This document shows, piece after piece, positions 17,098-26,270 of a stretch of 64,000 nt of DNA (within the stretch, counting starts at the first letter, position 1; every line of letters starts with the position of its first letter). The position numbers and the translations under genes are program-made. The notes beneath the pieces are model-generated. The model was given only the letters and a program-made list of their open reading frames with translations, searched no databases and was not told where the DNA came from. This DNA is from an uncultured Pelagibacteraceae bacterium. Its GTDB lineage: Bacteria > Pseudomonadota > Alphaproteobacteria > Pelagibacterales > Pelagibacteraceae. The stretch is taken from the NCBI GenBank assembly GCA_902559635.1, contig CACEIY010000001.1, positions 1 to 64,000 of the forward strand, written 5' to 3'.

Positions 17098-19941
17098 TTA
17101 ATTTAACCCTTTCAATTGATTTACTATCTTATTAAAACCTGTCGCATTTGAGGCCTTAATCATTAAATAATCATTATTATTTAAATCATTTCTAATCATT
17201 TCAATAATTTGAGATTTATTATTTAAAATTCTACCCTTTTTAAGTTTAGAAACTTTGTTAAATATAAAAGAAGCTTTATTTCCTTTAACAAACACTTTAT
17301 CGATTTTAGTTCGATTAATTACAGGTACAATAGATTCATGTAATTTTTTAGAGTGATTGCCAAGATCCAACATATCTCCGATTAAAAGATATTTTTTTGA
17401 TTTATTACAGTCAATTTTATCATAATTAAGTATTGCTGATTTAAGTGATAAAGGATTCGAATTATAACTTTCATCAATTAAATTTAGATTTTTATTAAAA
17501 ATTTTTATTTTGGAAATATCTCCTCTTCCTTGAGGTGTTTTAAAATTTAAAAATATATTTTTATTTAAATCTAAAATGTTTATATAAATACTCATTACAG
17601 CTAAAGATGCTAAAATATTATAAATATTTGTTTGAAAATTATTAGAAACTAAGAAACAACTAGTAATTTTATTTACTTTTATATTTAGTTTAAATTTTTT
17701 ACTTTTTTTATTAATACTAATTAATTTTATATTTGCTTTTTGATTTTTAATACCAAATGAAACTACTTGAAGATTCCTCATATGAGCTAAGTTTTTATGA
17801 AATTTAAAAAAATTATCATCTGCGTTTAAAACAACATAACCATTTTTTCTGGTATTGTTAATAATCTCTGATTTAGCTAAAGCTATTTGAGTTATATCTT
17901 TAAAATTTTTAATATGAGCATAATTAATATTTGTTATAACGCTCACATCTGGTTTTATAATTTTTGATAAAAAATCTATTTCACCTTTTTTGTCCATACC
18001 TACTTCCAAAACTCCATAATCATCATTCTGATTTAAATTAAAAAGACTTAGAGGAACACCATATTTATTATTATATGATTTTGGAGAAATACTAACCTTT
18101 GAAATTTTTCTTAATGTTTTTCCTAATAATTCTTTAAGAGTAGTTTTTCCACAACTTCCAGTTATCGCAATTATTTTTGTATTTATATTTTTTCTAAAAA
18201 TTTTAGAAATATCTGTTAAAAATTTTAATGAATTTTTAACTTTTATTTGATTTTTGATTTTTGATTTTGTTTGAATTCTATTTACAACGGCCAAAGATGC
18301 TCTTTTTTTAAATGATTGGACCACAAATTTATTTCCATCATTTTTTTTTCCTTTTATTGCAAAAAAAATGTCATTTTTTCTAACTTTTTTAGAACTAATT
18401 CTTGCCTGACTTAAAGATAAAGTGGATGATAGCTGTTTATAACCAGACAACTCTTTAATTATATTTAATTTCAAATTATTTGATAAATCTAAATTCTTAA
18501 CTTTAATTTCATCTAGAATAATTTTTTTGTCGGAAAAATATATTTTTCGTTTACCTATATCTTGAGTTTTTTCATGTCCTTTACCAGCAATTAATAAAAT
18601 TTCACCAACAAGTATATTTTTAATAGCATCTTTTATTGCTTTTGCTCTATTAGATATTTCAATAACTTTTTGTTTCTTTATCCCTTTTTTTATATCTTTT
18701 CTAATCTTGTTGGGTCTTTCAAATCTTGGATTATCATCTGTGAGATATATTTTATCAGAAAAATTATCAGCTATTTTTCCCATTTTTGCTCTTTTGTTTT
18801 GATCTCTGTTTCCACCACATCCAAACAATAAAGAAATTTTGTTATTTGGAAATTGCTCTCTTAAATTTAAAAGACATGTTTTTAGAGCTTCAGGAGTATG
18901 TGCATAATCAAGTATTACTTTAGATTTATTTTTCAATTTACCAATTTTTTGAAATCTTCCCTCCACTGATTTAATTTTTGGAATCGTTTTTAATATTTTA
19001 TCTATTTTTATATTGCTTTGATTGGCAGCCAAGATAGCCATAAATATATTCTTTAATTGGATTTTTCCTATTAACTTGAGATTTATATCTTTTATAGAGT
19101 TATTATATTTTATTTTAAGTATTTGTGACTCTCCTTTAAAAGTGTGTGATAAAATATTAAAATTATTTTTTTTATTATTAAGTGTATGCAGCTTTAAGCT
19201 TTTATTTAAGGCAATTTTTTTAATTTTTTTAAATTCAGGTATTTCTTCATCAGTAATAATATTTCCTTTTTTTTTAATTAAAGTTTTAAATAAATAAAGT
19301 TTTGCTTTTAAATAATTGTTTAAATTTTTATGAAAGTCTAAATGATCTTGAGATAAATTTGTAAATATTCCTGAATTAAATAATAATCCATCTAATCTGT
19401 TTTGTTTAAGACCATGACTTGATGCTTCCATAATAACATTATTAATATTTTTGTTTTTTAATTTTTTTAAGATTTGACTTAATTTTATAGGGTCAATCGT
19501 AGTATTAGATAAATTAAAATTAATATTCTTTGATTTAACTCCCAAAGTTCCAATTGAAGCAACTTTTTTATTATTTAATCTTAATATTTGATAATAGAAA
19601 TCTGCAATTGAAGATTTACCATTTGTTCCTGTAACTGCGATTAAATTATTAGGCCTTTTATAAAAAATCTTATAAGAAATTTCTGCTAATAATTTTCTAA
19701 TATTTTTTGTATGAATAAACAATATTCCATTTTGAAATTTATTATATTTTCTTTCAGTGACTATAATATTTGAACCTTTTTTAATCGCAATTGGTATAAA
19801 ATTATTACCATCAAAATTAGTTCCTTTGATTGCAAAAAAAATATAATTTTTTTTTATTTGTTTGCTATCAAATGAGATTCCTGAAAAAAAAAATTTTTTA
19901 TACTTTTTATCTATATTTTGAAAGTAATCCCCTAAAAACAT
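17098..19941 (-). CDS. murEF: MurE-MurF fusion: mDAP-adding and D-Ala-D-Ala-adding ligases in one chain
   Basis: One 947-aa ORF carries two complete Mur ligases that are separate genes in most bacteria. Residues 1-~480 are MurE: P-loop VTGTNGKSS (105-111), ASSHGLKQ, NLSQDHLDFH, and DDNPRFE (DNPR at 403-406), the known meso-diaminopimelate specificity motif. Residues ~490-947 are MurF: SSKKVRKNDIFFAIKG, P-loop ITGSCGKTT (595-601), NAHIKNF-type NYAHIKNF, and IDESYNSNP. The junction has no stop, frameshift or internal ATG start that would split it. Together the halves turn UDP-MurNAc-dipeptide into the pentapeptide. It sits between ftsI and mraY, where murE and murF normally adjoin. Confidence 0.95.
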   Translation of the reverse strand: MFLGDYFQNIDKKYKKFFFSGISFDSKQIKKNYIFFAIKGTNFDGNNFIPIAIKKGSNIIVTERKYNKFQNGILFIHTKNIRKLLAEISYKIFYKRPNNLIAVTGTNGKSSIADFYYQILRLNNKKVASIGTLGVKSKNINFNLSNTTIDPIKLSQILKKLKNKNINNVIMEASSHGLKQNRLDGLLFNSGIFTNLSQDHLDFHKNLNNYLKAKLYLFKTLIKKKGNIITDEEIPEFKKIKKIALNKSLKLHTLNNKKNNFNILSHTFKGESQILKIKYNNSIKDINLKLIGKIQLKNIFMAILAANQSNIKIDKILKTIPKIKSVEGRFQKIGKLKNKSKVILDYAHTPEALKTCLLNLREQFPNNKISLLFGCGGNRDQNKRAKMGKIADNFSDKIYLTDDNPRFERPNKIRKDIKKGIKKQKVIEISNRAKAIKDAIKNILVGEILLIAGKGHEKTQDIGKRKIYFSDKKIILDEIKVKNLDLSNNLKLNIIKELSGYKQLSSTLSLSQARISSKKVRKNDIFFAIKGKKNDGNKFVVQSFKKRASLAVVNRIQTKSKIKNQIKVKNSLKFLTDISKIFRKNINTKIIAITGSCGKTTLKELLGKTLRKISKVSISPKSYNNKYGVPLSLFNLNQNDDYGVLEVGMDKKGEIDFLSKIIKPDVSVITNINYAHIKNFKDITQIALAKSEIINNTRKNGYVVLNADDNFFKFHKNLAHMRNLQVVSFGIKNQKANIKLISINKKSKKFKLNIKVNKITSCFLVSNNFQTNIYNILASLAVMSIYINILDLNKNIFLNFKTPQGRGDISKIKIFNKNLNLIDESYNSNPLSLKSAILNYDKIDCNKSKKYLLIGDMLDLGNHSKKLHESIVPVINRTKIDKVFVKGNKASFIFNKVSKLKKGRILNNKSQIIEMIRNDLNNNDYLMIKASNATGFNKIVNQLKGLN

Positions 19942-19943
19942 GT

Positions 19944-21629
19944 TTAATTAATCTCTTTATATTTTGTGGCTAAAATGGGTCCAATTTTTTCTATAATTTG
20001 TCCTGCAACTTCAACTGAAGTCCATCCAGCAGTATTAAATGGAGTGCCTTTGTATTTTATTCCAGAACCATCTCTATAATGATAAATATATTCACTATTG
20101 ATTTTTGGCTCATCCAACATAACTACTAATGAGTATTTTGGCTTTGAAATAGGAAAAATAGAAACAAAAGTATTTATTTTATCTTTTGAGTATCCGCCTA
20201 TTGCACTTTTTTGGGCAGTGCCAGTTTTTCCTCCCACCTCATATCCTTTAACATTTGCTAATGAAGCTGTTCCCTCTTTTAAAGTTACAATTTTTCTTAA
20301 TATTGAATTAATTTTATTTGAAACATCTTTTTTTAATAATCGCTCTCGTTTTAAATTTTGATTAGTCTTTATTAAAGTTGGATGAATTTGATATCCTCCA
20401 TTAGCTATAATTGAATACGCATTTGCTAACTGAAGAATAGTGGTGGTAATTCCATGGCCGTAAGAAACTGTTGCTAATTTACATTTTCCCCAGTTAAAAG
20501 ATACTGGTAAGCCAACTTCTTCAATATCAAAATTAATAGGATTAATTAAATTTAAATTGTTAAGAAACTTTTTATAATCTTTCAGTCCAACTGATTGTCC
20601 AATTCTAACAGATCCTATGTTACCTGACCTAATAAGAATTTGTTCAGCAGTTAAATTTGATGGTATCTTGTTATCGTATTCACTAATAGTATTTCTACCA
20701 CACTTAATACTTTTTTTTAAATTCTTAAATTCTGTTTCAGGTTTAACAGTTTTTTCATTTAATGCAGCAGCAAGTGTGAAGGTTTTAAAAACTGAACCTA
20801 ATTCATAGACTCCTTTTGTTGCACGATTAATATAATTTACATCAGTAATTGTATTTCTTTGATTTGGATCAAAGTCAGGTAGAGAAACTATTGAGATAAT
20901 TTCACCGTTATTAACATTCATTAATATTGCAGCACTTCCAAGAGTTTTAAAAATTTTATTATATTTTAATAATTCTTCTCTGACTAAAAATTGAATATCT
21001 TTATCAACACTTAATTGAATTGAAGTATCATTATTTTTTAATTGCTCATCTAATGATTTTTCAAGTCCAGAAATACCAATATTATCATCATCTATTCTAC
21101 CAATGATATGACTAAATAAATTTTTTTGTGGATACAATCTTCTTATTTTTTCTTCAGGTTTAATTGATTTATCTCCAAGCTTCATTAGTTTTTCATAATT
21201 TTCTTCTGAAATTTTTTTTTCAAACCAAAAAAATTTTTTTTTTTCGATATTTGATTTTACTATTTCATAATTTTTATTTGGAAAAATATATCTTAAATTG
21301 ATTAACAATTTTTTTTGATCTATTATTTCAACAGGATTTATTCCTATATCAATTGAACTAACAGTTTTTGCTAAAAAAGTTCCATTAACGTCAATAATAT
21401 CAGCTCGTTTAATTAGATTGGTTATTTTAGGTTGATTACTAATTTTTGTATCTGATTTTCTGGCACCTAGATGGGCTAAATGAATTGAGTATATTAAAGA
21501 AATAATAAAAAAAACAAAAAATATAAAAGCAATTCTATTAAATTTGATATCTATATTAGATTTACTTTTACCAAATTGAAATTCATCATTATTTTCTTCC
21601 AAGATAAATCTAGAATGATTTTTATCCAT
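19944..21629 (-). CDS. ftsI: Septal peptidoglycan transpeptidase FtsI (PBP3)
   Basis: Class B penicillin-binding protein that cross-links septal peptidoglycan. A short cytoplasmic segment is followed by one membrane helix (residues ~31-50), the pedestal domain, and the transpeptidase domain with SxxK (GSVFKTF, Ser-279/Lys-282), SxN (RSGNIGS) and KTGT (GGKTGTAQK). 561 aa is normal. It lies 1 bp downstream of ftsL and 2 bp upstream of murE-murF. It acts with FtsW. Confidence 0.97.
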   Translation of the reverse strand: MDKNHSRFILEENNDEFQFGKSKSNIDIKFNRIAFIFFVFFIISLIYSIHLAHLGARKSDTKISNQPKITNLIKRADIIDVNGTFLAKTVSSIDIGINPVEIIDQKKLLINLRYIFPNKNYEIVKSNIEKKKFFWFEKKISEENYEKLMKLGDKSIKPEEKIRRLYPQKNLFSHIIGRIDDDNIGISGLEKSLDEQLKNNDTSIQLSVDKDIQFLVREELLKYNKIFKTLGSAAILMNVNNGEIISIVSLPDFDPNQRNTITDVNYINRATKGVYELGSVFKTFTLAAALNEKTVKPETEFKNLKKSIKCGRNTISEYDNKIPSNLTAEQILIRSGNIGSVRIGQSVGLKDYKKFLNNLNLINPINFDIEEVGLPVSFNWGKCKLATVSYGHGITTTILQLANAYSIIANGGYQIHPTLIKTNQNLKRERLLKKDVSNKINSILRKIVTLKEGTASLANVKGYEVGGKTGTAQKSAIGGYSKDKINTFVSIFPISKPKYSLVVMLDEPKINSEYIYHYRDGSGIKYKGTPFNTAGWTSVEVAGQIIEKIGPILATKYKEIN

Positions 21630-21630
21630 T

Positions 21631-21933
21631 TTAGTCTGATATTTTTAATTTATTAATTAAAAGTTTATTATTAAAAATTTCTACTGTGTTTATTTCATCA
21701 ATAGATTTTTTTTGTAAATAGTTTTCAAAATATAGCTTTTGATATCCCAATAATTTTTCAGATGAACTTAGATAATCATACTCTAGTTTAGTGTCTTTTA
21801 ATCTATTTTCTAAAAATCTTATATTTTCATTTAATGAATAGATTTCATCATCGACTTTTTTTGTAGAATTTTTAATTAAGGTAGTAACAACAATTAATGA
21901 AAAAATTAAGCTGAATACAAAAAATTTTTTCAT
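21631..21933 (-). CDS. ftsL: Small divisome protein FtsL-like
   Basis: A 100-aa bitopic protein: one N-terminal membrane helix (residues ~4-18, [17 protein letters not shown]) and then a heptad-rich coiled coil ([22 protein letters not shown]). This matches the architecture of FtsL, which has almost no sequence conservation. The identification rests on size, topology and position between rsmH and ftsI. Its ATG overlaps the rsmH stop as ATGA. Confidence 0.82.
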   Translation of the reverse strand: MKKFFVFSLIFSLIVVTTLIKNSTKKVDDEIYSLNENIRFLENRLKDTKLEYDYLSSSEKLLGYQKLYFENYLQKKSIDEINTVEIFNNKLLINKLKISD

Positions 21934-22940
21934 AGTTTGAAACTTAAATTTTCTATTTCTAATAATTCATGAAATTGATCTATAATATCAGTCTCAATTT
22001 CATAAATATTCTCTTTTTTAACTATATAGCGTAATTTAGCAGATCTTGAAGATGGATTATCTTTCAATTCTTTTTCTGATGGGACAATTGGTTTTTTTAT
22101 AGGCATTTCAAAAAAAAATTTCTTTTGTTCAGCCTTAGGCTCGTATCTCGAAAAACTTTTACTTTCAGTTAAATTTTTAAAAAAATACTTAATAATTTTA
22201 TCTTCTAAAGAATGAAAAGATACAACAGCTAAAATTCCATCTTTTTTTAATATTTTTGCAGAATTGATTAAACCAAAAATTAATTCACTTATTTCTTCGT
22301 TAACAAATATTCTTAATGCCTGAAACACTTTTGTTGCACTATGTACCCTAAAATTTTTTTTTCTTTTTGTGTTTTCAATTATTTTAACTAAATCTTCTGT
22401 ATTAATTTCTTTTAGATCTCTCTCTTTAACAATATTTTTCGAAATAAATTTTGCTTCTTTTTCATCTCCAAAATATTTAAAAATTTTATAAAGATTTTTT
22501 TCATCAAGTTTATTAATAACATCACTGGCAGAAAAATTATTGTGTCCTAGTTGCATGTTAAGCTTGCCAGTATAATTAAAGGATAAGCCTTTTTTTGGAT
22601 CCTTCATTTGAGTAAAGGAATAGCCTAAATCAAATATAATGCCTTTTATATTTTCATTTGTTAATTTTAGATTGTTTAATTTACTAAATTTAAGATTCTT
22701 AAATAAAAAACGATCAGGAAATTCATTATAAACTTTATCTGCAATTTTTTGGCTATCTTTATCTCTATCAAGCCCAATTACTTTTGTATCTTTACACTTT
22801 AAAATTTCCTTTACATATCCACCTTGACCAAATGTGCAGTCAATAAATGTGCCACCATGTTGAGGGGAAATAACGCTAATAATTTCTTTTAGCAGTACTG
22901 GATAGTGTTTTGTGGTATCCGATACTATGGTGGCTTCCAT
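21930..22940 (-). CDS. rsmH: 16S rRNA m4C1402 methyltransferase RsmH (MraW)
   Basis: SAM-dependent methylation of N4 of C1402 in the 16S rRNA P-site. Features: [10 protein letters not shown] at the start, SAM-binding [51 protein letters not shown], and the [14 protein letters not shown] motif. At 336 aa it is slightly longer than E. coli RsmH (313 aa). In the standard cluster it directly follows mraZ; here ftsZ is inserted between them. Confidence 0.97.
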   Translation of the reverse strand: MEATIVSDTTKHYPVLLKEIISVISPQHGGTFIDCTFGQGGYVKEILKCKDTKVIGLDRDKDSQKIADKVYNEFPDRFLFKNLKFSKLNNLKLTNENIKGIIFDLGYSFTQMKDPKKGLSFNYTGKLNMQLGHNNFSASDVINKLDEKNLYKIFKYFGDEKEAKFISKNIVKERDLKEINTEDLVKIIENTKRKKNFRVHSATKVFQALRIFVNEEISELIFGLINSAKILKKDGILAVVSFHSLEDKIIKYFFKNLTESKSFSRYEPKAEQKKFFFEMPIKKPIVPSEKELKDNPSSRSAKLRYIVKKENIYEIETDIIDQFHELLEIENLSFKL

Positions 22941-22958
22941 TTATTTTTTCGAAGACCA

Positions 22959-24446
22959 TTAATTTTTTTGTCTTCTTAAAAATGCAGGTATTTCTAAATC
23001 ATCCTCATCTTCATGAACTTCATTTTCAGATGATAATAATTCATTAGAATTAGAAGATTCACTATCATTATTAAATAAATCTGGAGCTTGAGCATCTACT
23101 CCAAATTCACTTAAATCATTATTTGCTACTTCATCATTTTCTGATTGTTCGCTAGTCATAGTTGCTTCTTCTGTGAAAGATATCTCTTCATCTTTTGAGG
23201 TATTTTCTACTATACTTTCTGCTTCTTGATTTTTTAATAACTCCTCATGATATTGATTGTTAACTTGATTTATATCTTCATGAACAGTTTTTTGATTTAT
23301 ATTTTCTGAGACAAATTCATTTTCAAGTTTTAATGCATTAGCACCATGAGAGACTGGACTGGCACCATTGTTTGAAAAATTGAATGAGGGTGTAGGGCCT
23401 AAATTTGAAAAATCAGAATAACCTGGATTTCTATTTTGTATTCTATGAACCATATTTATAACTGACTTTGTCTCAGGTTGTTGACCATCTAATGATGTAG
23501 CGACTATAGAGACTCTTATATTGCCATCAAGAGATGGATCTGTTATTGCTCCAATTATTACTTCTGCATCAGCTTCAACTTCTGATCTTATTTTATTTAC
23601 CACTTCATCAACTTCAAATAATTTAAGATCCTTGCCGCCAGTAATATTTACCAACAAACCTTTAGCACCTTTTAAAGTGTAATCGTCTATTAAAGGATTG
23701 CTAATTGCCATTTCAGTAGCTTTCATGGCTCTTCCTTCTCCTTCGGCTTCTCCTGTTCCCATCATTGCTTTGCCCATAGATGCCATTACAGTTTCTACGT
23801 CGGCAAAATCAAGATTTATAATGCCAGGTCTAACCATCAAATCTGTTACGCTTTGGACTCCATGCATTAATACATTATTAGAAAGATTAAAAGACTCCTC
23901 AAAAGTAGTTTGCTCATTTGCAATCTTAAATAAGTTTTGATTTGGAATTACTATGATTGTATCAACATGTTTTCTTAGTTCTTCAAGACCAATCTGAGCT
24001 CTTTTCATTCTTGAAGGACCTTCATATAAAAATGGAAGTGTTACAACTCCGACAGTTAATATATTTAATTCTTTTGCTGCTCTTGCAATCACATGTGCTG
24101 CTCCAGTTCCTGTTCCACCACCCATTCCTGCAGCTATGAAAACCATATTTGCACCTTGCAAAACATTAATTATTTCATTTAAAGATTCATCAGCTGCAGC
24201 TTGACCAATGTCAATTTTTGCTCCTGCACCCAAACCTTTAGTCAAATTCAAACCAATTTGGATTTTTGATTTAGCTTTGCTATGCTTTAAATCTTGAGCA
24301 TCAGTATTTACCGCAATAAATTCAACTCCTTGCATTCCGTTATCTATCATCTCATTTATTGCATTGCCTCCAGCTCCACCCACGCCCATTACAAGAAGTC
24401 GTGGCTGTAACTCTTTTATTTCTGGTGTTTTAAAGTTAATTGTCAT
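22959..24446 (-). CDS. ftsZ: Cell division GTPase FtsZ, relocated to second place in the dcw cluster
   Basis: Tubulin-like GTPase that forms the division ring. Visible: [14 protein letters not shown], the tubulin signature GGGTGTG (109-115), AVNTDAQDL, and the T7 loop region [10 protein letters not shown]. After the core (~320 aa) comes a long acidic, Asn/Glu-rich linker and a conserved C-terminal peptide [10 protein letters not shown], the usual docking site for FtsA and other partners. At 495 aa it falls in the long alphaproteobacterial range. Location is unusual: it lies between mraZ and rsmH, not after ftsA. It has one of the clearest Shine-Dalgarno sites in the window. Confidence 0.98.
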   Translation of the reverse strand: MTINFKTPEIKELQPRLLVMGVGGAGGNAINEMIDNGMQGVEFIAVNTDAQDLKHSKAKSKIQIGLNLTKGLGAGAKIDIGQAAADESLNEIINVLQGANMVFIAAGMGGGTGTGAAHVIARAAKELNILTVGVVTLPFLYEGPSRMKRAQIGLEELRKHVDTIIVIPNQNLFKIANEQTTFEESFNLSNNVLMHGVQSVTDLMVRPGIINLDFADVETVMASMGKAMMGTGEAEGEGRAMKATEMAISNPLIDDYTLKGAKGLLVNITGGKDLKLFEVDEVVNKIRSEVEADAEVIIGAITDPSLDGNIRVSIVATSLDGQQPETKSVINMVHRIQNRNPGYSDFSNLGPTPSFNFSNNGASPVSHGANALKLENEFVSENINQKTVHEDINQVNNQYHEELLKNQEAESIVENTSKDEEISFTEEATMTSEQSENDEVANNDLSEFGVDAQAPDLFNNDSESSNSNELLSSENEVHEDEDDLEIPAFLRRQKN

Positions 24447-24452
24447 TTTTTT

Positions 24453-24460
24453 CCCCTCTC
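24453..24460 (-). promoter_or_regulatory. Strong Shine-Dalgarno site of ftsZ
   Basis: GAGAGGGG on the minus strand lies 6 nt before the ftsZ ATG at 24446. Most genes here have no obvious purine-rich site, so this one suggests high translation of ftsZ from its own initiation site between mraZ and rsmH. Confidence 0.7.
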
Positions 24461-24461
24461 A

Positions 24462-24917
24462 TTATTTGTTTAGTTGATGCTCCCATTTAAGACTTGCGCG
24501 ATTTAAATTTGATTTTTTTCTTGCACTGACCTTAAATTTTTCAAATATTGCTGGTTCCCATATCTGAAATGTTTTTCCTTGACCAACAAATACCATGCTA
24601 TTTTTAATCTTTGCATGTTTTAATAATCTTGGCGTAAGAGAAATTCTCCCCTCACTATCAAATTGTAAATTAATACTTTCAGACAATATTGATGTAGCAA
24701 AAAAATCTCTCTTTTCTTCAAAAGGATTGAGAGAGTCTATTGTATTTGAAATTTTTTCTATCCTATCTTGTGGCCATGCTTCTATTGATTGATTGTTAAA
24801 TGACGGATAACAAATAACACCATTGTATCCTAAATTAGATAAATAAGACCTAAAGCTTGCAGGCACTGACACCCTTCCTTTTTTGTCTAATTTGTTTTCG
24901 TAGGTTGATAAAAACAT
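24462..24917 (-). CDS. mraZ: Transcriptional regulator MraZ
   Basis: Dodecamer-forming DNA-binding protein with two AbrB-like halves that represses the dcw cluster. Both halves show the DxxxR signature: DKKGRVSVPASFR (residues ~11-23) and DSEGRISLTPRLL (~83-95). 151 aa is the usual length. It is the first gene of the minus-strand block, with matching operator boxes directly upstream, so autoregulation is very likely. Confidence 0.96.
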   Translation of the reverse strand: MFLSTYENKLDKKGRVSVPASFRSYLSNLGYNGVICYPSFNNQSIEAWPQDRIEKISNTIDSLNPFEEKRDFFATSILSESINLQFDSEGRISLTPRLLKHAKIKNSMVFVGQGKTFQIWEPAIFEKFKVSARKKSNLNRASLKWEHQLNK

Positions 24918-24947
24918 AAACCATAAATTCCTTTATTCCCTTTAATT

Positions 24948-24971
24948 TGGGAATATTTGGGATATTATGGG
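24948..24971 (+). promoter_or_regulatory. MraZ operator: three TGGG boxes at 10-bp pitch
   Basis: TGGG occurs at 24948-24951, 24958-24961 and 24968-24971, each start exactly 10 bp after the last, 31-54 bp upstream of the mraZ ATG. E. coli MraZ is known to bind three TGGGN repeats separated by 5 nt at its own promoter. Here the boxes are on the strand opposite to mraZ transcription and cover the -10 and the region just downstream of it, a repressor arrangement. The first box is also the right arm of a palindrome, ATTCCC-N8-GGGAAT (24935-24954). A further TGGG in the other orientation lies at 25027-25030. Confidence 0.75.
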
Positions 24972-24990
24972 TTTTTATTAATAGAGTCAA
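24962..24990 (-). promoter_or_regulatory. Sigma-70-type promoter of mraZ and the dcw cluster
   Basis: On the minus strand TTGACT (24990-24985) is followed after 17 bp by TAATAT (24967-24962). This is a good -35 and an acceptable -10 with ideal spacing, giving a leader of about 35-40 nt before mraZ. The -10 lies within the MraZ boxes. It is the only clear promoter I see for the 20-kb block; internal promoters are not excluded. Confidence 0.6.
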
Positions 24991-25080
24991 TACTTTCAAT
25001 TTAACTAATAATAAGAGAATATTGATCCCAAAATGGAATCAAAAGGTGAACATATATTTCGGAAATTATTTTAAAAATTT

Positions 25081-25435
25081 GCCAGATAAACTATAAGCCG
25101 GGTTCTGTCATTTAAACTTATCATTTATCTAGGTTCAAGATCTCTCTTAAACTCAAGCAACTAACCCTGATGACTAGCCAAGGATGGCTTTTAGTTTCTC
25201 AACAATGTCATCTCTACTTAGTCTTGCTCCCAGTGGGGTTTTCCAGCGTTCATTGTTACCAATAGAACCGGTGCGCTCTTACCACACCTTTTCACCCTTG
25301 CCATGTTATGGCGGTTTATTTTCTGTGGCACTATCCCTAGGGTTGCCCCCGCCAGGTATTACCTGGCACTGTATCCTTGCGGAGCCCGGACTTTCCTCTT
25401 TAATATTAATTAAAGCGATAAGTCATTTATCTGGC
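25081..25435 (-). ncRNA. rnpB: RNase P RNA, class A
   Basis: Catalytic RNA that trims the 5' leader of tRNAs. The minus strand carries the diagnostic GAGGAAAGTCCGGGCTCC block near its 5' end and ACAGAACCCGGCTTAT near its 3' end. The ends pair as P1: GCCAGATAAA with TTTATCTGGC. Between them are GGGCAACCCTAGGGATAGTGCCACAGAAA and GGTGAAAAGGTGTGGTAAGAGCGCACC-type segments typical of bacterial A-type RNase P RNA. Length is about 355 nt. It lies on the same strand as the upstream amidase and the downstream mraZ. No strong intrinsic terminator is visible after its 3' end. Confidence 0.95.
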
Positions 25436-25441
25436 AGAATC

Positions 25442-25469
25442 AATTTATTATTTAATAAAAATTTTTCAA
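25442..25469 (-). promoter_or_regulatory. Putative rnpB promoter
   Basis: TTGAAA (25469-25464), a 16-bp spacer, then TAAATT (25447-25442), ending 6 bp before the P1-defined 5' end of rnpB. Its position in the gap between the amidase stop and the RNA supports it; the -10 is only a partial match. Confidence 0.5.
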
Positions 25470-25479
25470 TAGTTATTAT

Positions 25480-26208
25480 TTACGATTTTAAAAGGTTTTT
25501 ACTAATAATTAAGCATTCTTGATCTGCTATCCCATTGACTAAATTTTGTCTAAATCTTCTTTGAAAAGATTTAATTAAAAATTTATTATATCTTGTATTT
25601 GAATTTTTAATTTTTTTATAACCAATTTTATTAACTATCTTGAAAAAGTATTTTTCTTCAAACTTATTAAGTTTTTTTAATCGAAATTTTTTAATTTTTT
25701 TCTCACTTAAGTTGTGCCAATAAGCTAACTTTAATTTTGATAAATTTTTCCATGGAAATTTTTCACCAGGGTCCATTTTTCTATCAGGTGATATATCTGA
25801 ATGTCCTAAAACGTTTTTTCGATTAATCTTATAATTTATAATTAATTTTTTTAACAATTTTTTCAAGGCATTTATTTGATTTGGTGTGAACTTTTCATAT
25901 TTATTTTCATGACCAGAATTTTGAATTTCAATGCCTATTGAGCTTTTATTTAAAGATTTATGACTACACCATTTAGATCTTCCAGCATGCCATGCTTCAT
26001 ATAAATCAGGTACAAGACTTAATATATTTCCATTTTTTTTAATAAAATAATGTGCACTAACTTTAGAATTGAAATCACACAGTTTCTCAATCGCTAAAGA
26101 CTCTTTTTTCATTCCAGTATAATGAATAATTATAAATTTAATTTTTTGTTTTGATCTTTTCGGAAGGCTAAAGTTTGGAGAATAATTTTTTGTTATTTTA
26201 AGCCACAT
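25480..26208 (-). CDS. N-acetylmuramoyl-L-alanine amidase, AmiD/AmpD type, with peptidoglycan-binding tail
   Basis: Amidase_2 zinc hydrolase that cuts the MurNAc-L-Ala bond. Zinc-site stretches are visible: FIIIHYTG (first His), HAGRSKW, and LGHSDISPDRKMDPG (second His and Asp). The catalytic domain spans residues ~25-165. The C-terminal ~55 residues (FLIKSFQRRFRQNLVNGIADQEC) match a peptidoglycan-binding helix bundle as in AmiD. There is no signal peptide, so it may act on turnover fragments in the cytoplasm like AmpD, although AmiD itself is a lipoprotein. 242 aa. Confidence 0.85.
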   Translation of the reverse strand: MWLKITKNYSPNFSLPKRSKQKIKFIIIHYTGMKKESLAIEKLCDFNSKVSAHYFIKKNGNILSLVPDLYEAWHAGRSKWCSHKSLNKSSIGIEIQNSGHENKYEKFTPNQINALKKLLKKLIINYKINRKNVLGHSDISPDRKMDPGEKFPWKNLSKLKLAYWHNLSEKKIKKFRLKKLNKFEEKYFFKIVNKIGYKKIKNSNTRYNKFLIKSFQRRFRQNLVNGIADQECLIISKNLLKS

Positions 26209-26229
26209 TTAAGTAATAATTTTGCTTAA

Positions 26230-26259
26230 TTGTTAATTTACTTTAGTTCAAATTATAAT
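26230..26259 (+). promoter_or_regulatory. Putative mlaA promoter
   Basis: TTGTTA (26230-26235), an 18-bp spacer, then a perfect TATAAT (26254-26259), 11 bp before the mlaA ATG. It lies in the 62-bp gap between the divergent amidase and mlaA. The very short leader means translation may start almost leaderless. Confidence 0.5.
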
Positions 26260-26270
26260 ATAAAACCAAG

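Noticed and set aside
25184-25522. 112-aa plus-strand ORF in the track
   Set aside because: It lies almost wholly over the antisense strand of rnpB and into the amidase tail; the RNA explains the sequence conservation.
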